Shown here: in pieces, positions 7,375-14,321 of the stretch
Layout: every line of letters begins with the position of its first letter
Position numbering within the stretch: position 1 is the first letter of the stretch
DNA from: Prevotella sp. UBA2754
Lineage (GTDB): Bacteria; Bacteroidota; Bacteroidia; Bacteroidales; Bacteroidaceae
DNA length: 64,000 bases
Assembly: GCA_002353295.1 (NCBI GenBank)
Contig: DEJG01000008.1
Span: forward strand, 1 to 64,000
Reading direction: 5' to 3'
Notes under the pieces: model-generated
The model's input: the letters and a program-made list of their open reading frames with translations, nothing else
Database searches by the model: none
What the model was told of the DNA's origin: nothing
Made by a program: the position numbers and the translations under genes

Positions 7375-8328
7375 TTATTCTGATTTAAACAAGTCCTTAA
7401 TGCCTCCGATAGAACCCATGAGGTTAGTGGCCTCGTAGGGGAGGTAAACGGTCTTGGTCTTGTCGCCAGTAGCCAGTTCCTGCAACATCTGGATATACTT
7501 CTGAGCCAGCAGGTAGTTGGCTGGGTTGGTCGACTTGCCCACAGCTTCGGTAATCAGTTCGATGGCCTTGGCTTCAGCTTCAGCCTTACGGATGCGAGCC
7601 TGCGCCTCACCTTCTGCATGCAGGATAGCCTGTTGCTTCTGAGCGTCGGCGCGGTTGATGATAGCCGTCTTCTCACCTTCAGAAGCCAGAATCTCGGCAG
7701 CCTTCTCACCTTCTGAGGTCAGAATCTGTGCACGCTTGTTACGCTCTGCTTGCATCTGTTTCTCCATTGCATTGAGTACTGTAGAAGGAGGTACGATATC
7801 CTGCAGCTCTACGCGGTTTACCTTGACGCCCCACTTGTCGGTGGCATCGTCCAAGACAGCACGCAGTTTGGTGTTGATGGTGTCGCGAGAAGTCAATGTT
7901 TCGTCGAGCTCCAGTTCACCGATGATGTTACGCAGGGTGGTCTGTGTCAGTTTCTCAATAGCGTTGGGCAGGTTCGATATCTCATACACTGCCTTGAAGG
8001 GATCCACAATCTGGAAATAGAGCAGGGCGTTGATTTCCATCTGAATGTTATCTTTGGTAATAACATTCTGCGATGGGAAGTCGTACACCTGTTCACGCAG
8101 GTCGATACTGGTGGAGTAGGCATAGCGTCCGCGAGTCAGTACCACAATCTCCTTGGCACGGTCGATGAACGGGATGATGATGTTGATACCGGGATTCAAC
8201 GTAGCATAGTAGCGACCGAGACGCTCGATGATGCGCGTTTCCGACTGAGGGATAATCACAATAGCCTTTTTGGCAAAGATCAATACCATGATAACAATGG
8301 CAATCAATACATAAGTCATAATGTCCAT
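7375..8328 (-). CDS. SPFH/band 7 membrane protein (stomatin/QmcA type)
   Basis: Protein of 317 aa with one N-terminal membrane helix (residues 4-20) and a band 7 domain (about 20-190) starting IIPQSETRIIERLGRYYATL, followed by a coiled-coil rich in Ala, Glu and Lys (ASEGEKAAEILASEGEKT, then AEGEAQARIRKAEAEAK). These proteins form large ring-shaped oligomers in membrane microdomains. The upstream neighbour is an NfeD protein, the usual partner of the stomatin-like SPFH group. The start is the Met at 8328; a second Met three codons later is equally possible. Confidence 0.92.
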   Translation of the reverse strand: MDIMTYVLIAIVIMVLIFAKKAIVIIPQSETRIIERLGRYYATLNPGINIIIPFIDRAKEIVVLTRGRYAYSTSIDLREQVYDFPSQNVITKDNIQMEINALLYFQIVDPFKAVYEISNLPNAIEKLTQTTLRNIIGELELDETLTSRDTINTKLRAVLDDATDKWGVKVNRVELQDIVPPSTVLNAMEKQMQAERNKRAQILTSEGEKAAEILASEGEKTAIINRADAQKQQAILHAEGEAQARIRKAEAEAKAIELITEAVGKSTNPANYLLAQKYIQMLQELATGDKTKTVYLPYEATNLMGSIGGIKDLFKSE

Positions 8329-8347
8329 AGTTTTGTATAAAATATTA

Positions 8348-8375
8348 AAGTTTCAAGATTCAAGTTTCAAGTTAA
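8348..8375. repeat. Heptameric tandem repeat at the nfeD stop
   Basis: Four 7-base units on the plus strand: AAGTTTC, AAGATTC, AAGTTTC and AAGTTAA. The array covers most of the gap between the SPFH gene and the NfeD gene and includes the NfeD stop codon (8372-8374). Confidence 0.75.
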
Positions 8376-8815
8376 AGTTGTTCAACGGTGAGGATAGTAC
8401 TTTCGCGTCCGACGACACGGACGGTAGTGCCTTCGGCAATGTTACTCTCGCTGACGGCTTTCCAAAGGTCGCCGTCAATCTGCACATAGCCACTTGCATC
8501 AGCCTTGATTTCTTCCGTCACACGTCCAGTACGTCCCATCAGCGCATCAGCATTCGACAGTTTGTTGGGATCGTTCTTGTGCAGATAGCGTAATGCCACA
8601 GGTCTGACAAATAGCACACTCAGCAAAGAGAAGATGGCAAAAACGAGAATCTGCCAATAGATGTTCAAGCCGAGTACTGCCGAGATGAGGGCAAAGACGG
8701 CTCCGATTGAGAAACAGATGATAAAGAAATCACCTGATGAAAGTTCCAGAATCAGGCAGACGATGGCGATGACGGCCCATACCTGCCACATGTTTGCAAT
8801 CAAATAGTCTATCAT
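8372..8815 (-). CDS. NfeD family membrane protein
   Basis: Short NfeD of 147 aa without the ClpP-like protease domain of the long form. Residues 1-75 contain three membrane segments (MWQVWAVIAIVCLILEL, FFIICFSIGAVFALISAVLGL, ILVFAIFSLLSVLFV). The C-terminal OB-fold (about 95-147) contains LMGRTGRVTEEI, GYVQIDGDLWKAVS and GTTVRVVGRESTILTV. It precedes the SPFH gene, and NfeD/stomatin-like pairs are a widespread two-gene operon. NfeD is thought to assist assembly of the SPFH complex; no enzymatic activity is expected. The last codons and the stop lie inside a heptameric repeat. Confidence 0.9.
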   Translation of the reverse strand: MIDYLIANMWQVWAVIAIVCLILELSSGDFFIICFSIGAVFALISAVLGLNIYWQILVFAIFSLLSVLFVRPVALRYLHKNDPNKLSNADALMGRTGRVTEEIKADASGYVQIDGDLWKAVSESNIAEGTTVRVVGRESTILTVEQL

Positions 8816-8847
8816 ACTCTTAATATATAATTATGTCGTTATTCTTC

Positions 8848-9357
8848 TTAAATCGAGAGGATAAAATCATCCCAATCTTTTGTTGAGCCCTTCTTGCCAA
8901 ACACCTTCTGGTAGAGGCGACTACGGGTGGTGGATACGCTCTCCTTGGAGTGGGCTGTCAGTGTTGCGATGTCTTTCGGCTGCAGTCTGATTTTAATCAG
9001 CAGGCTGACGTGGTAGTCCTGATCGCTCATCCGATAGAGGCTGAAGAGTTTGTCCGTAAATCCCGTATATACCATGTTTACCACTTCTGTCAGTTCTGCC
9101 CAGTCTTCCTCCGCTATGCTTTGTCCGCTGGCAATATATTGTTTTATACGCTGATATACCGGTGAGGAAAAGATGCTGTTTACATCATGATCCCTTTGCT
9201 CAATAACAGCCATCTTCTGCATGGCATGAATATTGTCGAGTCGGCTCTGCAGCAATTGAATCTTGCGGCGGTTGTTTTGTATCACCAATATAAATAAGGT
9301 AATGTAGAACACCGTGCAGATGGCAAGTAGGAAAAGTTCGCGGTCAGTTAATACCAT
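8848..9357 (-). CDS. Membrane-anchored protein with LuxR-like helix-turn-helix
   Basis: Protein of 169 aa. The start chosen is Met 9357; the frame is open to 9408 without family support. One membrane helix (LFLLAICTVFYITLFILVI, residues 7-25) is followed by a short coiled coil and then a C-terminal domain (about 100-169) reading RMSDQDYHVSLLIKIRLQPKDIA, then HSKESVSTTRSRLY and FGKKGS..DWDDFI. That C-terminus matches the HTH ending of Bacteroidales TPR-sensor proteins, here without the TPR part. It could be a membrane-tethered transcription regulator, but its target is not visible. It is divergent from trpS across a 170-base gap rich in TTTGCAAA-like motifs. Confidence 0.6.
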   Translation of the reverse strand: MVLTDRELFLLAICTVFYITLFILVIQNNRRKIQLLQSRLDNIHAMQKMAVIEQRDHDVNSIFSSPVYQRIKQYIASGQSIAEEDWAELTEVVNMVYTGFTDKLFSLYRMSDQDYHVSLLIKIRLQPKDIATLTAHSKESVSTTRSRLYQKVFGKKGSTKDWDDFILSI

Positions 9358-9416
9358 AATTTTGTTTTTTACTGATGCAAAGATACAAAATAATGCAGAA
9401 CTCACCAAGAAAAAGT

Positions 9417-9450
9417 GTTTGCAAAAGTGTGCAAACTAAGCTTTGCAAAC
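9417..9450. promoter_or_regulatory. Inverted repeat, candidate operator
   Basis: GTTTGCA at 9417-9423 and TGCAAAC at 9430-9436 form a perfect inverted repeat with a 6-base centre. A further copy, TTTGCAAAC, is at 9442-9450. They lie between the divergent membrane-HTH gene and trpS, just upstream of the trpS promoter. Confidence 0.4.
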
Positions 9451-9470
9451 ATTTGCGAAGAAATTGTTCC

Positions 9471-9498
9471 TTTGTTTGCAATATTTTTATTACCTTTG
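9471..9498 (+). promoter_or_regulatory. trpS promoter
   Basis: TACCTTTG at 9491-9498 matches the -7 element. Two overlapping TTTG copies lie at 9471-9478, slightly closer than the usual 19-20 base spacing. The predicted leader is about 25 bases. Confidence 0.6.
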
Positions 9499-9527
9499 CA
9501 CACCAAATTAGACAATATTATAAAGAA

Positions 9528-10619
9528 ATGGGAAAAGTTATATTGACTGGTGACCGCCCAACAGGAAAACTCCATTTGGGGCACTATATCGGTTCACTAC
9601 GCCGCCGAGTAGAATTACAGGAGGCTGGTGACTATGAGAAAATGTTTGTATTCATGGCCGATGTGCAGGCTCTAACGGATAATGCCGACAATCCAGAAAA
9701 GATTCGTCAGAATATTATAGAGGTAGCCCTCGATTATCTTTCTGCAGGTTTGAATCCAGAGAAATGTACACTCTTTATACAGAGTCAGATTACGGAGTTG
9801 GCAGAACTGACAACCTATCTGATGAACCTCGTCAGCGTGAGTCGTGTACAGCGTAATCCAACGGTGAAGACGGAGGTCAAGATGCGTGGTTTCGAAGGAG
9901 AGAGCATACCTTTGGGCTTCTTCTGCTATCCTGTCAGTCAGGCTGCCGACATTACATTGTTTAAAGCAACCACAGTCCCTGCAGGTGAAGACCAGGAACC
10001 GATGTTGGAGGTGACGCGCGAACTGGTACGTCGTTTCAACCAGGTGTATGCCCCCGTTCTTGTTGAACCCAACATTCTGCTGCCGGAGAATCTGACAGCC
10101 CGTCGTCTGCCAGGAACGGATGGTAAGGAGAAAATGTCCAAATCGCTCGGTAACTGCATCTATCTCTCTGACGATGCCGATACTGTATGGCAGAAAGTGC
10201 GCTCTATGTACACGGACCCCACTCATGTCAATCTCAACGACCCAGGTCACGTAGAGGGCAATGCCGTATTTACCTATCTCGACGCTTTCTCTAAAGACGA
10301 ACATTTCGCACAGTATTGGCCAGAATATCAGAACCTCGACGAGCTGAAAGACCATTATCGTCGTGGCGGACTGGGTGATATGAAATGCAAAAAATTCCTT
10401 AACCAGATACTCAACGAGTTCCTGGAGCCCATGCGCCAGCGCCGTCATGAGTTTGAACAGGATATTCCTGAGATTTACAATATACTGAAGAAGGGAACGG
10501 AGAAGGCTCGCGAGACAGCTGCTCAGACGATGAGTGAGGTGCGTGCAGCCATGCAAATCAATTATTTCGACGATACAGAACTGATTCAGTCGCAGGCAGA
10601 GCGCTTCCGTGCTAAATAA
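9528..10619 (+). CDS. trpS: Tryptophan--tRNA ligase
   Basis: Class Ic aminoacyl-tRNA synthetase of 363 aa that charges tRNA-Trp in the cytoplasm. The HIGH-type signature is in KLHLGHYIG (residues 14-22) and the KMSKS loop is KEKMSKSLGN (about 201-210). The frame is open upstream to 9375, but the promoter at 9491 and the conserved N-terminus MGKVILTGDRPTG fix the start at 9528. Length is within the normal range for the family. Its 3' end overlaps the convergent HExxH gene by 34 bases, with no terminator between them. Confidence 0.96.
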   Translation: MGKVILTGDRPTGKLHLGHYIGSLRRRVELQEAGDYEKMFVFMADVQALTDNADNPEKIRQNIIEVALDYLSAGLNPEKCTLFIQSQITELAELTTYLMNLVSVSRVQRNPTVKTEVKMRGFEGESIPLGFFCYPVSQAADITLFKATTVPAGEDQEPMLEVTRELVRRFNQVYAPVLVEPNILLPENLTARRLPGTDGKEKMSKSLGNCIYLSDDADTVWQKVRSMYTDPTHVNLNDPGHVEGNAVFTYLDAFSKDEHFAQYWPEYQNLDELKDHYRRGGLGDMKCKKFLNQILNEFLEPMRQRRHEFEQDIPEIYNILKKGTEKARETAAQTMSEVRAAMQINYFDDTELIQSQAERFRAK

Positions 10620-11068
10620 ATCTGTAGGCGTTCTTCTAAGGACATATTGACATAGCGGTGCCACTCGGTGGTGCCGCTTTCTTTATCATCCAAATAGTGA
10701 AGGTCGTACATGTGGGCGTATGCTTCCATTTCAAAAGGATTCAGCAGATACCCAGCATTGCGCAATCGCCTGTGGTAACGACAAGCCTTCAGCCATTGCC
10801 ATAGGTATTTCATGTAGAAACAAAACCAGGAATCGTGCGTGCTGCGAGCCTGGTATAGATGAATCATCTCATGATTTTTCATCGCATCCCATTGCAGATT
10901 GAAATGGTCGGCATCCTCTTTACTATGGGTAATGATATATCCAAAGAAGGTCATGCCCTCATAGCCCTTCCGAATCCAGAAGGGAACGTTCACTGCCTGC
11001 ATATCGCTCATCCTACTGGGACGACGGGCTCGGAACATCATGGGAAATATACTGAGCATGCTTGCCAT
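10586..11068 (-). CDS. Uncharacterised protein with HExxH motif
   Basis: Protein of 160 aa of unknown function. It contains KNHEMIHLYQ (about residues 64-73), an HExxH zinc-peptidase-type signature, and further on NPFEMEAYAH, where a glutamate could serve as third ligand in the gluzincin manner. Tryptophan- and tyrosine-rich stretches (SWFCFYMKYLWQWLKACRYHRR) suggest membrane association, but there is no signal peptide. The start codon directly abuts the ComEC-like stop (TGA then ATG, zero spacing), so the two are probably translated together. The C-terminal codons overlap the end of trpS on the other strand. An active protease is a guess from the motif only. Confidence 0.65.
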   Translation of the reverse strand: MASMLSIFPMMFRARRPSRMSDMQAVNVPFWIRKGYEGMTFFGYIITHSKEDADHFNLQWDAMKNHEMIHLYQARSTHDSWFCFYMKYLWQWLKACRYHRRLRNAGYLLNPFEMEAYAHMYDLHYLDDKESGTTEWHRYVNMSLEERLQIYLARKRSACD

Positions 11069-12229
11069 TCAGTTGTCAAAGGTAGTGTAAATCGAGCGAA
11101 ATACAAAATAAATTGAAAGAAAAATAAGTAGATATGTCATTACCACTTGAAGTGGGGTAGGATAAAGCTCTTCAATCGTTGCATAAGGCAAAGAGGCTAT
11201 GAATGATAGGGAGACGGTCATGACACTAACAACTGTAGACAATGCTGTTGCTATCAAAGACCATGAGGTGAGCAATAACAGCAGTCCTCCTAAAAGAATG
11301 AGGTAGGCACATGGAATGACAATGAAATTGGAAAGCAGGAAGTAAGTGGAGAATCGATGAAAATAAAATGCTATCAGAGGGGCTACACCTATCTGAGCGG
11401 TGACAGAGACCATGCACATGCCCCATACCCAACTGATAAGGCGATGCTCCATCAGCCACTTATCGGATATTAAATGGTAGAAGAGGGGATAGAATAGCAG
11501 GATAGCAAGTACGGCAAGATAAGACATCTGAAAACCTACTTCAAACAGTGCATGAGGGTGAACAATAAGCATGATGATAGCTGTAAATGCCAGAACATTG
11601 ACGCTCATCTTCTGACGATATCCCAAGGAGAGCAGACCATAGATAGTCAGCATAGTGGCAGCCCGCACAACGCTTGGAGACAGTCCTACCAGAAAGGCGA
11701 ATGCCCAGAGCAGAACTAAGGTTAGAATCTGTGTGACGATGCGCCAACGTTGTCCCCATACCAATAGCGACACCATCATGTAAATGATTCCTAGGTGGAG
11801 TCCGCTGATGGCCAGGATATGTGAGGCTCCTGTGATATTAAACGTGTCTCTGGTTTGGTCGGTAAGTGCCGTTTTGTTGCCTAATGTCATCGCAGCCACT
11901 ATTTCGTAGGTGTCAGGGGATATGTTTTGCTGATATTTCTGAAGCAGATGGGCGCGATAATCTAGCATCCGTTCACCTGCTCTATGTACTATCGGTATGT
12001 CGGGTAAAGGATATTGTATGAGATGAAAGCCCATGACGGCTGTTATAATACAAACCAGCACCGACTGAACCTTGGGAAACCGAAAAAAGAATAACGCTCC
12101 CACAGTCAGAATTGCCATAGCCGACAGAGATATCCATGCCTCCAAATGATAATAGTGTCCTATGACGATACCTACTATCAAGGAGATGGCTACAGGTAGT
12201 AATGGTGCAATGATTCGCTGGGGCCGCAT
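11069..12229 (-). CDS. ComEC/Rec2-family membrane protein, short form
   Basis: Polytopic membrane protein of 386 aa matching the 'Competence' channel core of ComEC: GNKTALTDQTRDTFNITGASHILAISG (in part) followed by LHLGIIYMM, then SPSVVRAATMLTIYGL and FEVGFQMSYLAVLAI. About ten membrane segments are visible. Typical ComEC (around 700 aa) has an N-terminal OB-fold and a C-terminal metallo-beta-lactamase domain; both appear to be missing here, and the upstream part (residues 1-90) is mostly hydrophobic. Full-length ComEC moves single-stranded DNA across the inner membrane during transformation. Whether this short form still does so is unknown. It is followed without spacing by the HExxH gene, and ligA lies 6 bases upstream. 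Confidence 0.82.
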   Translation of the reverse strand: MRPQRIIAPLLPVAISLIVGIVIGHYYHLEAWISLSAMAILTVGALFFFRFPKVQSVLVCIITAVMGFHLIQYPLPDIPIVHRAGERMLDYRAHLLQKYQQNISPDTYEIVAAMTLGNKTALTDQTRDTFNITGASHILAISGLHLGIIYMMVSLLVWGQRWRIVTQILTLVLLWAFAFLVGLSPSVVRAATMLTIYGLLSLGYRQKMSVNVLAFTAIIMLIVHPHALFEVGFQMSYLAVLAILLFYPLFYHLISDKWLMEHRLISWVWGMCMVSVTAQIGVAPLIAFYFHRFSTYFLLSNFIVIPCAYLILLGGLLLLLTSWSLIATALSTVVSVMTVSLSFIASLPYATIEELYPTPLQVVMTYLLIFLSIYFVFRSIYTTFDN

Positions 12230-12235
12230 GTACGT

Positions 12236-14236
12236 TTATCCGTATCTTTCCACAAAATCATCCTCGGAGATAATGGGAATACCGAGTTGTTGGGCTTTCT
12301 GATTCTTACCAGATGTTGATGTCACGTCATTATTGATTAGAAAGGAAGTGCTGCCACTCACAGCCGAAGCCACCTTGCCTCCTTGCGACTCAATATAAGC
12401 TTTCAGTTCGTTGCGGTTCTTATAGTGGTGCACATCGCCAGTAATGACAAATGTCAATCCCTCGCATCTATTGCCTTTAGGCTCATTGGATGCCTGGGTA
12501 ACTTCAATCTTTTCTCTAAGATGCTGATAGCGTTGCATGTTATGAACATCACGGAACCAGTTGACGAACGATGCCGACTTCTCGGGACCGATGCCGTTAA
12601 CATGGGCAAAAACCTCGGAAGCCTCTTGGTAGGGCTCAAACAAATCACCCGTTTCTTTGACAGTGGCAGCTACAAGTTCATCGATGGGATAAGCGCTCAA
12701 CAGGCGTTTGCAAACATCCAGTCCACACAGGGGGATGTTCAAAGCATAGAGCAGACGGTGAGCCTCCACTTTAGCAGATCGGTCGATGCTGCGCATGATG
12801 TTAGATGCCGATTTCTCGCCAAAGCCCTCCATCTGAGCCAGTTCACGGATATGACTTCGTAAATCATAGAGGTCGGCATATTCGCTGACCCATCCAAGAT
12901 TGATGAATTTAGCCAGCGTTTGCTCCGAGATACCGTCGATATTCATACCTTCCTTAGATACGAAACGGGCAAACTTCTTGAGTTGTTTGGCAGGACACTC
13001 AGTATTGGTACAGTGAAGTGTCTTTGTGCCACTGGCTTCACTCATGCGAATCTCCGTCTTTGCATGGCAGACGGGACATTCTTGAGGTATCTCTAACACC
13101 CCTTCCGTACGATTCACCTTGATGACCTTTGGAATAATCTTGTTGGCTTTGATGACACTGATTTCTGTCCCCCTGGTACCAATCCCTAAACGCTCGCATT
13201 CACTGATATTGCACAGAGAGGCGCGTTTGACGGTAGTTCCTTCCAATTCTACAGGATTGAAAATGGCTACAGGGGAAATGGTACTGGCGGCACACGACCA
13301 TTCTATTTCTTGTAAAACAGTTTCTGCTGCTTCGTCTTGCCATTTGAAAGCCAGTCCAGCTCGTGTGGCATGATGACCGGTGATACTGCCAGTCTGTGCG
13401 TATTCCGTGTCGTCGTAGCAAATAACCAAACCATCGACGGGGTAAGGATTCTGTTTCGAGGTGACTTCCTGGGTGAAAGCTGCTAAACAGCTTTCCACGT
13501 TGGTTAAATCAGGATGATTGACGAGGCGACGCTCAACGGGGTGGAAACCTTGTTGCTCCAGCCACATCATCCTATCACCCCATGGGATGATTTCTTCATC
13601 AGTATGAACCAAGGTAAATGGTATCCACTGGATATGTCGTTGGCGCACCTCTTCCACCTCTTTCAGTGTCAGTGAACCAGATGCCAGATTGCGTGGGTTG
13701 GCATAGTCCTCACCACTCTCTATCAAGAATCTCTCGAAGTCTTCATAACTGATGACGGCTTCTCCTCGAATAACCGTATGTCCTTTGTAATCAATCTTTT
13801 GAAGAATACCGTTAATGGCTTTTGAAAGATGTGTAATGTTAGTGCCAATATGTCCGTTACCTCGTGTAACCACTTTTGTCAATTGACCATTGTCGTAGGT
13901 GACAACGAGGGTAAGGCCGTCTAGTTTCCATGAAATCCAGATAGGCAATCCTTCTGCCCATTTCACCAGTTCTGCAGGTTGCTTGGTCTTAGCCAGTGAG
14001 AGCGCAGCGAACTCGTGTTCTTCTTTCTGTCCAGAAATGCTGTCTTCCGATACTTTCTGTGTGGGAGAGTCGGGCAGGGTAGTACCCGTTTGCTGCTCCA
14101 ATTGTTTCAGTTCGTCGAAGCGGGCATCCCACTCATAGTCCGTCATGAGTTCGGATTGTCCGTTATAGTATGCTTCAGAGGCTTCGTTCAGTTCTCTGAT
14201 GAGTTGTTGCATCCGTGCTATCTGTTCTTCTACCAT
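12236..14236 (-). CDS. ligA: NAD-dependent DNA ligase, divergent LigA
   Basis: LigA-type ligase of 666 aa that would seal nicks using NAD. Domain order is complete: an NMN-binding Ia region with AYYNGQSELMTDYEWDARF, adenylation lysine Lys104 in WKLDG, NPRNLASGS, a four-Cys zinc finger (CPVC...CTNTECP), helix-hairpin-helix repeats with GFGEKSASNIM, and a C-terminal BRCT domain (GLTFVITGDVHHYKNRNEL). Several normally strict motifs differ: RGNG in place of RGDG, SCAASTISPVA where GRTGxxTPVA is expected, and KANKIIP where RAGDVIP is expected. It may be a second, specialised ligase rather than the main one; the genome would tell. It is the first gene of a ligA-comEC-HExxH run. Confidence 0.85.
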   Translation of the reverse strand: MVEEQIARMQQLIRELNEASEAYYNGQSELMTDYEWDARFDELKQLEQQTGTTLPDSPTQKVSEDSISGQKEEHEFAALSLAKTKQPAELVKWAEGLPIWISWKLDGLTLVVTYDNGQLTKVVTRGNGHIGTNITHLSKAINGILQKIDYKGHTVIRGEAVISYEDFERFLIESGEDYANPRNLASGSLTLKEVEEVRQRHIQWIPFTLVHTDEEIIPWGDRMMWLEQQGFHPVERRLVNHPDLTNVESCLAAFTQEVTSKQNPYPVDGLVICYDDTEYAQTGSITGHHATRAGLAFKWQDEAAETVLQEIEWSCAASTISPVAIFNPVELEGTTVKRASLCNISECERLGIGTRGTEISVIKANKIIPKVIKVNRTEGVLEIPQECPVCHAKTEIRMSEASGTKTLHCTNTECPAKQLKKFARFVSKEGMNIDGISEQTLAKFINLGWVSEYADLYDLRSHIRELAQMEGFGEKSASNIMRSIDRSAKVEAHRLLYALNIPLCGLDVCKRLLSAYPIDELVAATVKETGDLFEPYQEASEVFAHVNGIGPEKSASFVNWFRDVHNMQRYQHLREKIEVTQASNEPKGNRCEGLTFVITGDVHHYKNRNELKAYIESQGGKVASAVSGSTSFLINNDVTSTSGKNQKAQQLGIPIISEDDFVERYG

Positions 14237-14306
14237 ATTTGTAGTATTTTATGCCTGCGAAATTACAAAAAAATGAGGAAATGGACAAATTTCCGAAATA
14301 AATTCG

Positions 14307-14314
14307 TACCTTTG
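14307..14314 (+). promoter_or_regulatory. -7 element of the RSH gene
   Basis: TACCTTTG ends 7 bases before the ATG at 14322. Transcription would start within a few bases of the start codon, giving a leaderless or nearly leaderless mRNA. Confidence 0.65.
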
Positions 14315-14321
14315 TACTCGT

